In this document: positions 1-8,549 of the stretch, in pieces
Position numbering within the stretch: position 1 is the first letter of the stretch
Layout: every line of letters starts with the position of its first letter
Assembly: GCA_013360875.1 (NCBI GenBank)
Contig: JABWAU010000004.1
Coordinates: 1-64,000, forward strand
Length of the DNA: 64,000 bases
Direction: 5' to 3'
Source of the DNA: Anaerolineales bacterium
GTDB lineage: Bacteria > Chloroflexota > Anaerolineae > Anaerolineales > Villigracilaceae
Notes under the pieces: generated by a model
What the model was told of the DNA's origin: nothing
The model's database searches: none
Seen by the model: the letters and a program-made list of their open reading frames with translations, nothing else
Translations under genes and position numbers: made by a program

Positions 1-291
1 ATTTTCGCGCAGGAAGCGGGTGGCGCTGTTGTATGTTCTCAAGATGCTTTGCGGCTGATAGGCGTAGAAGAATCCTGCGGTGGGGAATACCAGAACGATG
101 TTAAGAATGTTGATCCCATCTGCCTCCAATGGAAACCCCCATAGAGCAGGCAGGGCAAAGCCATACAAGACTCCAGACGCAAGGAAGAACAAAGCCGCAG
201 AGATCGGTTTGATATTCATCCGACCGAGAACAGATCTCCCGAGCGGGTCGGAGCCATGGATATCGGACAGGGAAAGAGTCTTCAACTTCAT
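1..291 (-). CDS. Membrane protein of unknown function (partial, N-terminus only)
   Basis: The frame opens with ATG at 291 and runs off the left edge of the window, giving the first 97 residues. GGAGG lies just upstream of the ATG. Two hydrophobic stretches, about residues 30-50 and 60-78, look like membrane helices; the first 25 residues are polar and probably cytoplasmic. It lies downstream of the MFS gene on the same strand, separated by a strong hairpin, so it is probably a separate unit. I do not recognise the family, and the missing C-terminus prevents a firmer call. Confidence 0.6.
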   Translation of the reverse strand, partial: MKLKTLSLSDIHGSDPLGRSVLGRMNIKPISAALFFLASGVLYGFALPALWGFPLEADGINILNIVLVFPTAGFFYAYQPQSILRTYNSATRFLREN

Positions 292-353
292 CAGTCCTCC
301 GTTTGGGTTCGGTTAACTATACACGGAAGGTGCCTGGAATTCAACCATCCAAT

Positions 354-389
354 AAGCAAACACGGCGGCATCATGCCGCCGTGTTTGCT
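354..389 (-). terminator. Hairpin, probable terminator of the MFS gene
   Basis: A near-perfect inverted repeat (AGCAAACACGGCGGCAT against its complement) lies 14 bases past the stop of the MFS gene. On the minus strand a short T-containing stretch follows. The position suits transcription termination, but the T-tract is weak. Confidence 0.55.
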
Positions 390-402
390 AGAAAAGAGAT
401 GA

Positions 403-1767
403 CTACTCTGCCTTGTAATTCTTTGCGTCTGCAATGGCTTTGTTTACATTGACAAATGGCAGCAGGATCAACCCCATGACAAAGAAGAAAATCAAGGCAA
501 GGATGGCAATGCGTAAATTGCCGAAAATCTGGTTTGCAAGCCCAAAGACCAGCGGACCGATCCACGACGTGCCGCGTTCGCTGATCTCATAAAATGCGAA
601 GAACTCGGCTTCCTTGCCGTTGGGGATCATCTGGGCGAACAAACTGCGGCTGATGGCTTGCGAACCGCCCATCACCAAAGCGATGAACGCGCCAAGGATG
701 AAGAACTCCGTGGTCACGTTGTCCCCTTTCAAACCGCCATATGCGTAGATGACCACGCCCGACCAGATCACCAGGCTGACGATGACAGACTGTTTTGCGC
801 CGATCCATTTTGCCAGCTTGCCCCAGAACAAAGCGCCGAAGAACGCCATGAACTGGATCATCAAAATGACGGCGGTCAGTGTGGTCTGGTCTTGTTCCAA
901 TCCGCCCTGGATGAGAGGAGCGGCGGCAAAGGTAGCCGCCACGGCGATCACCGTTTGGATGCCGTCGTTGTAGAGGAAATACGCCAGCAGGAATTTCAAG
1001 GTTTCGGGGAAGTGACGCACCTCACTGAACGTTTTTCGCAATTGTTTGAAACCGACGCTGGCATAGGTCTCATTGGCAGGCAGGGAGCGAGCCGCGTGCC
1101 GGGGGCGAAGCCTTCCCCAGGTGAGGAACGAAAATCCCAGCCACCAGATGCCCGCCGATGCAAGGTTAATGCGTACCGCAAGGTCACCAGGTACGCCAAT
1201 ATCTTCACTGAAAATGAAGAAGGCGAGATTGAGCGCAAGCAACAAACCGCCGCCCAAATAGCCCATTGCCCAACCATACGAAGAGACCCGATCACGCTCA
1301 TCTTCACTGGCGATATCCGGCAGATATGCGTTATAGAAAACGATCGCCGCGCCAAAGGAAAGGTTGGCAACGATGAACAACAACCCACCCAACCACCACA
1401 GATCTCCAGTAATGAGGAACATCAGAATGGTGGCAATCGCTCCGATTGTCGCAAAGATGCGCATCATCGTTTTTCGCAGATGTGAATAATCCGCAATGGC
1501 ACCGAGGATGGGCAGGAACAAGACCTGCATCCCGACCGAAAAAGAAATACAATAGGGTAAAAATGAATCTGGTGCAACCGGAATTCCAAAAAAAGAAACA
1601 GTTTCCGTCCCTGCGGCTTCAGCCGCCGCGCGTGCCAGGCTTGCCACATACGGTCCCAGGAACACAGTCCCCACAGTGGTGCTAAAGGCGGAATTCGCCC
1701 AGTCGTACATTGCCCAACCAAAGATCTCTTTCTTGTCGTTCACCATCACATCTGTTGCAGTTCCCAT
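403..1767 (-). CDS. MFS transporter, UMF1/Atg22-like family
   Basis: A 454-residue multi-pass membrane protein of the major facilitator superfamily. The N-terminal motif GWAMYDWANSAF (residues 17-28) is the hallmark of the UMF1/Atg22-like branch, whose bacterial members are putative efflux or solute transporters of unknown substrate. About twelve hydrophobic segments are visible. The open frame extends 45 codons further upstream, but ATG at 1767 is preferred: it has GGAGG four bases upstream and begins right before the family motif. It appears monocistronic, with a hairpin after the stop. The substrate cannot be inferred. Confidence 0.85.
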   Translation of the reverse strand: MGTATDVMVNDKKEIFGWAMYDWANSAFSTTVGTVFLGPYVASLARAAAEAAGTETVSFFGIPVAPDSFLPYCISFSVGMQVLFLPILGAIADYSHLRKTMMRIFATIGAIATILMFLITGDLWWLGGLLFIVANLSFGAAIVFYNAYLPDIASEDERDRVSSYGWAMGYLGGGLLLALNLAFFIFSEDIGVPGDLAVRINLASAGIWWLGFSFLTWGRLRPRHAARSLPANETYASVGFKQLRKTFSEVRHFPETLKFLLAYFLYNDGIQTVIAVAATFAAAPLIQGGLEQDQTTLTAVILMIQFMAFFGALFWGKLAKWIGAKQSVIVSLVIWSGVVIYAYGGLKGDNVTTEFFILGAFIALVMGGSQAISRSLFAQMIPNGKEAEFFAFYEISERGTSWIGPLVFGLANQIFGNLRIAILALIFFFVMGLILLPFVNVNKAIADAKNYKAE

Positions 1768-1934
1768 ACATCCTCCGGGTTGAAAAGGTACAAACAAGAA
1801 CACGCGCCAGTATAAGGAGTTTCGCCTGTGCTGTAAAGAAGCAAAGGTTATGGAATTGTTAAAGGAAAAACACCGCCGCTTTCTTGACCCGAAGCCTGTC
1901 ACACGCTACAATGCTTTTTTTACACTGAAAGGAT

Positions 1935-2043
1935 ATGTCATTCTGAGGAACCGCGTAGCGGCGACGAAGAATCTTCGAAATTATCAAGAGATTGCTTACC
2001 ACTTCGTGGCACACGTCGGGGTACCGCCCTTGCAATGACAGAC
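1935..2043. repeat. Dispersed palindromic repeat, family A (REP/MITE-like)
   Basis: It starts with TGTCATTCTGAGG and ends with TTGCAATGACA, with internal GAAGAATCTTCG and GAGATTGCTT blocks. The same ends and inner blocks recur near 9650, 14930, 19345 and 23555. It has no coding capacity and fills the gap between the MFS gene and ffh. Confidence 0.75.
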
Positions 2044-2050
2044 AACCATT

Positions 2051-3373
2051 ATGTTTGAAACATTAACCGGACGACTCAACCAAATATTCGATAACCTGCG
2101 CAAACGCGGAAAACTCTCCGAAGCGGACGTCGATGCCGCCATGAAGGAAGTGCGCCTTGCCCTGCTCGAAGCGGATGTGCATTTCAGCGTGGTCAAAACG
2201 TTCATTGCCAAGGTGCGCGAGCGTGCCGTCGGCGCGGAAGTTTCCAAGGCGCTCAACCCCGGTCAGCAGGTCATCAAGATCGTCAACGAAGAATTGATTC
2301 AATTATTGGGCGAACCCGCGCCGTTGAATCTCACGGGTCCGAAGCCGCGCGTCATCATGATGGTCGGCTTGCAGGGGTCGGGCAAAACGACTGGCGCAGG
2401 AAAATTGGCTAAGATGCTCCGCTCGAAAGGGGAGCGCGTGATGCTTGTTGCGGGCGATCCGTATCGTCCCGCTGCGGTGACCCAATTACAGCAACTCGGC
2501 GAGCGGATTGACGTCCCGGTCGAGGCGGATCTGAATCTCAAACCGCCGGAACTCGTCAAGCGCGCCTTCGAGAAGGCGGAAAAGGGCGGGTACGGCGTCA
2601 TGATCGTGGACACAGCCGGTCGGTCGCAATTGGACGCGCAGTTGATGGACGAGTTGAAAGCCATCGCGGCGAAAGTCCCGCCGGTGGAGACGCTGCTTGT
2701 AGTTGACTCGATGATCGGTCAGGAAGCGTTGAATATCGCGCAGGGGTTCCGTGACAATATATCCATCACGGGTTTGATGATGACGAAGATGGACGGCGAT
2801 TCGCGCGGCGGCGCGGCGATCTCCATCCGCTCGGTGACGGGCGTGCCGATCAAGTTCATCGGCACGGGTGAAAAACTGGACGCGCTCGAATCATTTGACC
2901 CGGCTCGGCTCTCGTCGCGCATTTTGGGCATGGGCGACATGATCGGTTTGATCGAAAAAGCCGAAGCCGCCTTCGACCAGGAGGTCGCGCAAAAATCTGC
3001 CGAGCGCATGATGAAGGGACAGTTCACGCTCGAAGACTGGCTCGACCAGATGAAGCAGATGAGAAAGATGGGACCGCTGGCGCAGATCATGGACATGCTG
3101 CCCGGGCAGTTGGGGCAAGCCGCGCGTCAGGTTGACCCGAAGGACATCGAAAAGAATTTCAAGCAGACCGAAGCGATCATCCATTCGATGACGATCAAGG
3201 AACGCCGCAACCCCGACATTTTGAACGCATCACGCCGCAGGAGAATCGCGGCTGGCTCCGGCATGGAAGTGCAGGACGTAAACCGCCTGATCAAACAGTT
3301 CCGCGAAGCGCAGAAGATGATGAAGATGTTCCAGAAGACAGGGGGGAAGGGGTTGGGGAGGTTGTTTGGGTAA
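2051..3373 (+). CDS. ffh: Signal recognition particle GTPase Ffh
   Basis: 440 residues, the usual length for Ffh (SRP54). It binds SRP RNA and signal peptides on nascent membrane proteins and delivers ribosomes to FtsY. Domains in order: N-terminal helical bundle (about 1-85), NG GTPase with P-loop GLQGSGKTTGAGK (about 106-118), DTAGR and TKMDGD motifs, and a methionine-rich M domain from about 300 carrying the SRP RNA-binding helix region (about 385-415). It is transcribed alone; the next genes form a separately promoted unit. Start ATG 2051 follows a family A repeat with no strong ribosome binding site, but fits the family N-terminus. Confidence 0.97.
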   Translation: MFETLTGRLNQIFDNLRKRGKLSEADVDAAMKEVRLALLEADVHFSVVKTFIAKVRERAVGAEVSKALNPGQQVIKIVNEELIQLLGEPAPLNLTGPKPRVIMMVGLQGSGKTTGAGKLAKMLRSKGERVMLVAGDPYRPAAVTQLQQLGERIDVPVEADLNLKPPELVKRAFEKAEKGGYGVMIVDTAGRSQLDAQLMDELKAIAAKVPPVETLLVVDSMIGQEALNIAQGFRDNISITGLMMTKMDGDSRGGAAISIRSVTGVPIKFIGTGEKLDALESFDPARLSSRILGMGDMIGLIEKAEAAFDQEVAQKSAERMMKGQFTLEDWLDQMKQMRKMGPLAQIMDMLPGQLGQAARQVDPKDIEKNFKQTEAIIHSMTIKERRNPDILNASRRRRIAAGSGMEVQDVNRLIKQFREAQKMMKMFQKTGGKGLGRLFG

Positions 3374-3460
3374 CAAAAGTCGTTGCAGGATCTGTGAGCC
3401 TTGAACGGCGATTGCAGGACGTGGCAATTTCAGTAATTCCAACATTTCCTCCCCCCTCTC

Positions 3461-3492
3461 TTCACAATCAATTCACAACCGAAGCCTATACT
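3461..3492 (+). promoter_or_regulatory. Direct-repeat operator (PhoB/OmpR type) with -10 box
   Basis: TTCACAA occurs twice, at 3461-3467 and 3472-3478, separated by four bases. This gives the 11-bp phasing used by PhoB/OmpR-type response regulators. A TATACT -10 box follows at 3487-3492, so the second half-site lies where a -35 box would be. It heads the operon encoding such a regulator, which suggests autoregulation. Confidence 0.55.
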
Positions 3493-3523
3493 CCGTTCAT
3501 AAGTTCAAACAAAGGAGTAGAAC

Positions 3524-3937
3524 ATGAACGGAAAAATTGGTTTACGTATTGTCTCGGCTTTGGTGCTGATCGCCGCGCTTGCCGGCATCGCCTTCTTCGC
3601 ATTCCGCGCAGGAGTCGCCCAGGGATCGCCCATCACCATCGAAGCCCCATCGGGTGAAACAGTGCCTGCGCCATACCCCTATTATGGTTTTGGATATGGA
3701 CCCCGCTTCCACCATCCATTCGGGTTTGGTTTGGGATGCTTCGGGATCCTCATCCCACTCTTCCTCTTCTTCCTTGCGCTGAAGGCTTTCCGCTTTGCGG
3801 TCTGGGGTCCGCGCTGGGGATGGGGAGGTCATCGCCACGGTCCGTGGGGCAGGCATTGGGTGAACGGTGTCCCGCCAATGTTCGAGGAATGGCACAAGCG
3901 TGCTCATGGCGAAGAGCCTGAAGAAAAGAAAGAATAA
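3524..3937 (+). CDS. Small membrane protein with Gly/His/Trp-rich tail, linked to a two-component system
   Basis: 137 residues. An N-terminal hydrophobic segment (about 6-28) could be a signal anchor; a short exposed Pro/Tyr/Gly-rich linker (about 45-65) leads to a second membrane helix (about 70-90). The tail is rich in Gly, Trp, Arg and His (GGHRHGPWGRHW, about 103-114) and ends in an acidic/lysine patch. GGAG is placed well before ATG 3524. It is the first gene of the unit with a response regulator and histidine kinase, so it is probably the regulon's target or an accessory envelope sensor. The His-rich patch could bind metal, but that is inference. Confidence 0.7.
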   Translation: MNGKIGLRIVSALVLIAALAGIAFFAFRAGVAQGSPITIEAPSGETVPAPYPYYGFGYGPRFHHPFGFGLGCFGILIPLFLFFLALKAFRFAVWGPRWGWGGHRHGPWGRHWVNGVPPMFEEWHKRAHGEEPEEKKE

Positions 3938-3950
3938 TATAATGCAACGT

Positions 3951-3977
3951 GTAAGGGCGGGGTTACCCCGCCCCTAC
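3951..3977. repeat. GC-rich inverted repeat between operon genes
   Basis: GTAAGGGCGGGGT is followed directly by its near-perfect complement TACCCCGCCCCTAC. It sits in the 49-base gap before the response regulator. It may be a short mobile palindrome or attenuate read-through. Confidence 0.65.
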
Positions 3978-3986
3978 AGGAACCAA

Positions 3987-4673
3987 ATGAAAACCATCCT
4001 CGTTGTAGACGACGAACCCAAGATCACCCAACTCGTGCGTGACTATCTGGAGCGCGCGGGATTTGGCGTTCTAATCGCACATGACGGGAAGAGAGCCTTG
4101 TCGCTGGCGAAGACGGAGAAACCCGATGCGGTCATCCTGGACCTGGGCCTGCCTCAGCTCGATGGGCTGGACTTTACCCGTGAATTTCGCAAAACCTCCA
4201 ACGCGCCAATCATCATGCTCACCGCCCGTTCTGAAGAATCGGACAAGCTCATCGGTCTCGAACTCGGCGCGGACGATTACATGACCAAGCCCTTCAGCCC
4301 GAAGGAACTGGTGGCGCGCGTCCGCGCCGTCTTCCGCCGAATCGAAAACGCAACGAGCCTGAGTTCCGAAATGATTCGCGTCGCGGATTTGACTCTCGAT
4401 GTGCCGCGTCTGCGCGTAACTGCCGAGAAACGCGAGATCGAAGAGTTGACTCCCACCGAGTTTGAATTGCTTGCCACGCTTGCCCGTCAGCCGGGTCGGG
4501 TCTTCACCCGCGCGCAACTATTGGACGCCATTCACGGCGTCGCATTCGAATCCTATGAACGCGCAATCGACGCGCATATCAAGAACATCCGCCGCAAGAT
4601 CGAACTCACTGCAAGTGAGCCGAAGTATGTTTTGACCGTGTACGGCGTCGGTTATAAATTTATGGATAAATGA
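3987..4673 (+). CDS. Response regulator, OmpR/PhoB family
   Basis: 228 residues: a receiver domain (about 1-115) and a C-terminal winged-helix DNA-binding domain (about 130-225). Receiver residues are all present: acidic pocket D8/D9, phospho-acceptor D52 in DLGLPQLDG, T79 and K101. The open frame reaches back to 3867, but ATG 3987 begins exactly at the conserved start MKTILVVDDEP; the extra upstream residues would come from the repeat at 3951-3977. The cognate kinase lies 92 bases downstream. The direct repeats at 3461-3478 are its likely binding site. Confidence 0.93.
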   Translation: MKTILVVDDEPKITQLVRDYLERAGFGVLIAHDGKRALSLAKTEKPDAVILDLGLPQLDGLDFTREFRKTSNAPIIMLTARSEESDKLIGLELGADDYMTKPFSPKELVARVRAVFRRIENATSLSSEMIRVADLTLDVPRLRVTAEKREIEELTPTEFELLATLARQPGRVFTRAQLLDAIHGVAFESYERAIDAHIKNIRRKIELTASEPKYVLTVYGVGYKFMDK

Positions 4674-4680
4674 TGTATGG

Positions 4681-4736
4681 CGTATCCCGTACCGCGTTTT
4701 CGTAAGCGGCGTATAAATTACGCAGTACGGGATACG
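4681..4736. repeat. Inverted repeat between response regulator and kinase
   Basis: CGTATCCCGTAC at 4681-4692 is complementary to GTACGGGATACG at 4725-4736. It fills most of the gap between the two genes and could form an RNA hairpin affecting expression of the kinase. Confidence 0.65.
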
Positions 4737-4765
4737 AAGCACGACTCGAGAGCGCACTTCAGATT

Positions 4766-5893
4766 ATGAGATTTCACCGCCCCCCTCAAAAACCTCCCTG
4801 GTGGCCCGAGAACGAAGAATGGCCCCCCAAGCGCTGGCGTCACATGCGCGGCACCCCGTTCTTCCGCAGGATGGGATGTTTCTTCCTCCTATTCAATTTC
4901 TTTGCCTTCGTTGGCTTTTTGGCGTTACTTCGATTCATCCTTGCGCCGTTCGTCGAATTTCATGGAATGCCGCCGCTTGAACAACCGTGGATCATTTTCC
5001 CTTTCGGCATTGCCGGCGTTTTCATCCTGCTTGTGACCGTATTCCTGGCGGTGCGAAGTCTTCGCCGCATGTCGAGACCACTGGATGATCTGGTGGAGGC
5101 TTCGAACAAGGTCGCGGAGGGAGATTTTTCTGTTCGCGTGGACGTGAAGGGGACTCCCGAAGTCCGCACATTGTTGCATGGATTCAATTTGATGGCGGAA
5201 CGGTTGCAGGCGAATGACCGGCAAAGACGAAACATGCTCGCGGATGTGTCACATGAACTGCGCACGCCGTTGACGGTCATTCAGGGGAACGTGGAGGGCA
5301 TTCTGGACGGGATGTATCCCGCCGACGAAGCGCGCTTGCAATCCATTTTGGAGGAGACACAGGTTCTGTCACGTTTGATCGAAGACTTGAGAACGCTGGC
5401 TCTGGCGGAAAGCGGCGCGCTGCAATTGAGGAAGGAGCCGACGGATTTGGGAGAGTTGGTCCGTGATGCGGCGGCGGGGTTCGAGACCCAGGTCAAAGAG
5501 AAGGCTGTTTCACTCGAACTGGAATTGAGTCAGATGGAGGAGATGAATGTTGACGCTCAACGGATCCGTGAGGTGTTGTCGAACCTGTTCGGAAATGCAT
5601 TGCGCTATACTCCAAGTCGAGGCGTGGTGAAGGTCGGTTTGGCGGAATCAGGCGCGGGTCCGGGAAAGGAGGCGCTGCTTTTCGTCGAGGATAATGGACC
5701 GGGGATCGAGTCCGCCGACCTACCGCACGTCTTCGAGCGATTCTATAAATCCAGCGACTCGGGCGGGATGGGATTGGGGCTGTCCATCGCGAAATATCTG
5801 GTCGAAGCGCACGGAGGGAAAATCTGGGCGGAGAGTGAAACCGGTCGGGGAACGAGGATCGCGTTTACCTTGCCAAAGACTTCCGAAGTCTGA
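4766..5893 (+). CDS. Sensor histidine kinase, HAMP/HisKA/HATPase
   Basis: 375 residues. A basic, proline-rich cytoplasmic N-terminus (1-35), membrane helix about 38-60, a very short extracytoplasmic loop, second helix about 75-95, HAMP linker (about 97-150), HisKA with phospho-acceptor H163 in SHELRTP, and a HATPase with N box, DNGPGI and GMGLGLSI motifs. The sensing loop is only about 15 residues, so it probably senses within the membrane or through a partner, perhaps the upstream small membrane protein. It forms a two-component pair with the preceding response regulator. The start codon is the first ATG compatible with the topology. Confidence 0.92.
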   Translation: MRFHRPPQKPPWWPENEEWPPKRWRHMRGTPFFRRMGCFFLLFNFFAFVGFLALLRFILAPFVEFHGMPPLEQPWIIFPFGIAGVFILLVTVFLAVRSLRRMSRPLDDLVEASNKVAEGDFSVRVDVKGTPEVRTLLHGFNLMAERLQANDRQRRNMLADVSHELRTPLTVIQGNVEGILDGMYPADEARLQSILEETQVLSRLIEDLRTLALAESGALQLRKEPTDLGELVRDAAAGFETQVKEKAVSLELELSQMEEMNVDAQRIREVLSNLFGNALRYTPSRGVVKVGLAESGAGPGKEALLFVEDNGPGIESADLPHVFERFYKSSDSGGMGLGLSIAKYLVEAHGGKIWAESETGRGTRIAFTLPKTSEV

Positions 5894-5908
5894 GAGACTT
5901 CGGAAGTC
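5878..5908 (+). terminator. Hairpin overlapping the kinase stop codon
   Basis: GACTTCCGAAGTC (5878-5890) pairs with GACTTCGGAAGTC (5896-5908) around a five-base loop that includes the stop codon. No clear T-run follows, so termination is possible but unproven. Confidence 0.4.
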
Positions 5909-6003
5909 CGGCTTTCTCTGGTAAAATAGCGCCTGCGATTTCAGCCCGCATGTGTTCTTTCACACACCCCTCTATGCCTGCCTGGAACGCAAATCAACAT
6001 TGC

Positions 6004-6063
6004 GTTGTGTAGTCGGCGCTCTCTAGCGCCAGCGGTTGCGTTAGAGAACGCAATCTACACGAC
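6004..6063. repeat. Double-hairpin repeat, family B
   Basis: Two adjacent hairpins, GGCGCT-ct-ct-AGCGCC and TTGCGT-TAGAGA-ACGCAA, are flanked by complementary GTGTAG and CTACAC arms. The second hairpin is roughly the inverse of the first. Related copies are at 30281 and 38971. It lies upstream of rpsP. Confidence 0.7.
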
Positions 6064-6089
6064 AAATATTTCAAGGAGAAAACAGCAAG

Positions 6090-6431
6090 ATGGTTCGTTT
6101 ACGTTTACGTCGTATTGGTTTGAAGGGTCAGCCCACCTATCGTGTCGTCGCCGCGGACAGCGAGTCCCCTCGCGACGGCCGCTTTTTGGAGATCCTGGGC
6201 TTCTATAACCCCCGCACCCAACCCGCGACAATCCGCTTGAAGGAAGACCGCGTGTTCCACTGGATGAAGAACGGCGCGTTGCCGACCGAATCGGTGGAAC
6301 AGGTTTTCAAAGCCGCAGGCACGATGGCTCGCTGGGAACGCTTCAAGAAGGGCGAGTCCGTCGAGACACTTGTGAAGGAAGCGGAAGAGGCTGAAGCCGT
6401 GCGCGGCGCGTCGAGCAAGACGAGCAGATAA
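6090..6431 (+). CDS. rpsP: 30S ribosomal protein S16
   Basis: 113 residues, slightly longer than the typical 80-90 because of an Ala/Glu/Ser-rich C-terminal tail. Conserved features include the start MVRLRLRRIGLKGQPTYR, the DSRSPRDGR-like segment (here DSESPRDGRFLEILG) and the YNP motif. S16 is a structural protein of the small-subunit body needed for assembly. AAGGAG lies upstream. It opens the rpsP-khpA-rimM group; trmD and rplS, often next in bacteria, are absent here and dprA follows instead. Confidence 0.97.
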   Translation: MVRLRLRRIGLKGQPTYRVVAADSESPRDGRFLEILGFYNPRTQPATIRLKEDRVFHWMKNGALPTESVEQVFKAAGTMARWERFKKGESVETLVKEAEEAEAVRGASSKTSR

Positions 6432-6516
6432 GATTATGAAACACGCAACACGAAACAGACTGCAAGTTATGTGTTGCGCGTTGCGAGTTCCGTAATGTAT
6501 GATGCGTGGTGAGTCT

Positions 6517-6753
6517 ATGAAAGATTTGATTGAGTACATCGCCAAGTCGCTGGTGGATCGTCCCGAGGAAGTGCGCGTGACCGAATTGGGAAGCGGGTCG
6601 CACGAGCGCATCGAGTTGAGCGTGGCAAAGGACGACATGGGACGCGTCATCGGCAAAGGCGGCAAGGTCGCCAACTCCATCCGCACGCTGCTGCGAGTGG
6701 CGGCTGAAAAAGAAGGCAAGCAAGCCACGCTCGATGTGGTCGAGCCAGACTAA
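6517..6753 (+). CDS. khpA: KH-domain RNA-binding protein KhpA
   Basis: 78 residues, a single KH domain with the GxxG loop as VIGKGGKVA (about 49-57). KhpA, alone or with KhpB, binds RNA and affects cell division and elongation in Gram-positive bacteria; it is usually found between rpsP and rimM, as here. ATG 6517 has GGTGAG upstream and gives the standard start MKDLIEYIAKSLVD; a longer frame from 6499 adds six atypical residues. Its TAA overlaps the ATG of rimM by one base, implying coupled translation. Confidence 0.92.
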   Translation: MKDLIEYIAKSLVDRPEEVRVTELGSGSHERIELSVAKDDMGRVIGKGGKVANSIRTLLRVAAEKEGKQATLDVVEPD

Positions 6754-7286
6754 TGGCAGACAAAAAGAACACAGGCTCGCCAGCAGGCGAGCCTCTTTAT
6801 TTGAGTGTCGGTTTTTTGCGGCGTCCGCATGGGGTGCACGGAGAAATCATCATGGATTTGCATACCGATTTCCCCGAACGCATGAAGAACGGGCGCAAAC
6901 TTTTCATCGGCGAGGCGCATCAGCCCGTCACCCTGACCAGCGTACGCCCGCATCAATCGGGATTGCTCGTAAAATTCAGAGGCATCGAAACGCCCGAACA
7001 AGCAGGACGGTTCCGCAATCAATGGGTGTTTGTGAAAAAGTCCGACCTCCCGCCGCTGGCAGAAGGTCAACTGTATCAACATGAGTTGCTGGGATTTCGA
7101 GTTGTGGATGAAGGCGGCAATCCGCTTGGCGAACTGGTCGAGATTCTGGAAACGGGCGCGAACGACGTATACGTAGTGCGGGACGACTCCGGCCATGAGA
7201 TTCTCCTCCCCAACATTCCCTCGGTCATTCTGGAACTCGAGGCTGGCGCGCGGACGATGCGCGTTCATCTGCTTGAAGGGTTGTAG
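6753..7286 (+). CDS. rimM: Ribosome maturation factor RimM
   Basis: 177 residues: an N-terminal RimM barrel (about 16-100, with the GFLRRPHGVHGEI signature) and a C-terminal PRC-barrel domain (about 105-175, with LLGFRVVDEGGNPLG and LLPNIPSVI). RimM binds S19 and assists late 30S head assembly. TAATG overlap with khpA shows it belongs to the rpsP-khpA-rimM operon. A short hydrophilic N-terminal extension (about 12 residues) precedes the domain. Confidence 0.96.
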   Translation: MADKKNTGSPAGEPLYLSVGFLRRPHGVHGEIIMDLHTDFPERMKNGRKLFIGEAHQPVTLTSVRPHQSGLLVKFRGIETPEQAGRFRNQWVFVKKSDLPPLAEGQLYQHELLGFRVVDEGGNPLGELVEILETGANDVYVVRDDSGHEILLPNIPSVILELEAGARTMRVHLLEGL

Positions 7287-7291
7287 TGACC

Positions 7292-7430
7292 TCGCTGGGT
7301 GAGTAGTCCCGCGTGCTCTTCGCGGGACGTATCGAGACCACCAGTTCGATTCAAAGTTTTAGTTTGCAGGTTACATGTTGGTCTCGATACGGGTCTTGCC
7401 ATCGCTCGACCCTACTCGACCAACGAGTTT
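7292..7430. repeat. Dispersed repeat with GTCTCGATACG / CTACTCGACC blocks
   Basis: The gap between rimM and dprA is made of blocks GAGTAGTCCCGCG, CGTATCGAGACC, GGTCTCGATACG and CTACTCGACC in inverted arrangement. The same blocks recur inside the family A copies at 14929 and 19345. No gene is seen in it. Confidence 0.65.
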
Positions 7431-7442
7431 AGAATGTGGTGT

Positions 7443-8549
7443 ATGGACGACAAGAAACACTGGGTTGGTTTCAACTTGATCAAAGGCATCGGCGCGGTGC
7501 GCATGCAGGGGCTGGTCGCGTATTTTGGCGATCTGGAGTCCGCGTGGAAGGCCGCGCCGAATGAATTGGCGGAAGCAGGACTCGGGTTGAAGGTGATCGA
7601 GCGCGTTGTCCAGGCGCGCGAAAATGTAGATTTGGATAAAGTCTGGGCGAAAATCGAGAAGCAGGGCATCAAAATCCTCACGTGGCAGGACGAGGCGTAT
7701 CCTCAGAGGTTGAAGGAAATTGACCAGCCTCCGCCCGTGCTGTACATTCGCGGCGAATACTTGCCCGACGATCTGTTTGCGGTAGCGATTGTGGGAACGC
7801 GGCGGATCACTTCGTACGGGAGGCAGATCACTGAAGAGTTGGCGTCCTTCCTCGCCGCGCGCGGCATAACCGTGATCAGCGGATTGGCGCGCGGCGTGGA
7901 CGCGGTCGCGCATCAAACCGCGTTGAAGGCGGGTGGTCGTACGATTGCCGTGCTGGGTTCGGGCGTGGACAGGATCTATCCGCCCGAGCATCGCGGACTC
8001 GCCGAACAAATAATGGAAAGCGGCGCATTGATCAGTGATTACGCTCCAGGCACGCCGCCGGAGGCGTCGAATTTTCCGCCGCGCAACCGCATCATTTCGG
8101 GTTTATCGTTGGCGGTCGTCGTGGTGGAGGCGGGCGAGACCAGCGGCGCGTTGATCACCGCCGAGTTCGCCGCCGAGCAGGGACGCGAGGTCTTTGCCGT
8201 GCCTGGTAGTATACTTGCGCCTCAAAGCAAGGGAACGAACAAGTTGATCCAGAAAGGAGCGCTTCCGCTGTTGAGCGTCAACGATTTGATGCAGGCATTG
8301 GATATTACGCGGGTGGGCGAACAGAAAGCCGCCCGTAAGGTCATGCCCTCCGACGCGGTCGAAGCGAAACTGCTGACCGTCTTGACGAATGAACCCATGC
8401 AGATTGACGAAATCCGCAATCAGGCTGAATTGCCGATCGAAAAAGTCTCCGCCGCACTGGCCCTCATGGAATTGAAGGGCATGGTGCGCCAGGTCGGCGG
8501 GATGAATTACGTCGCGGTGCGCGAGGCGCAATCGGAATATAAACCATGA
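7443..8549 (+). CDS. dprA: DNA-processing protein DprA
   Basis: 368 residues. Order: an N-terminal helix-hairpin-helix/SAM-like region (about 1-65), the Rossmann DprA core (about 70-285) with GTRRITSYG, SGLARGVDAVAH, GSGVDRIYP and FPPRNRIISGLS motifs, and a C-terminal winged helix (about 300-360). DprA loads RecA on incoming single-stranded DNA in natural transformation. The open frame begins at 7299, but that stretch is repeat DNA; ATG 7443 starts at the family N-terminus. It overlaps the next gene by four bases (ATGA). No other competence genes are in the window. Confidence 0.93.
   Translation: MDDKKHWVGFNLIKGIGAVRMQGLVAYFGDLESAWKAAPNELAEAGLGLKVIERVVQARENVDLDKVWAKIEKQGIKILTWQDEAYPQRLKEIDQPPPVLYIRGEYLPDDLFAVAIVGTRRITSYGRQITEELASFLAARGITVISGLARGVDAVAHQTALKAGGRTIAVLGSGVDRIYPPEHRGLAEQIMESGALISDYAPGTPPEASNFPPRNRIISGLSLAVVVVEAGETSGALITAEFAAEQGREVFAVPGSILAPQSKGTNKLIQKGALPLLSVNDLMQALDITRVGEQKAARKVMPSDAVEAKLLTVLTNEPMQIDEIRNQAELPIEKVSAALALMELKGMVRQVGGMNYVAVREAQSEYKP

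Noticed and set aside
658..1485. 275-residue plus-strand frame over the MFS gene
   Set aside because: It is antisense to a clear transporter, with no motif or ribosome binding site.
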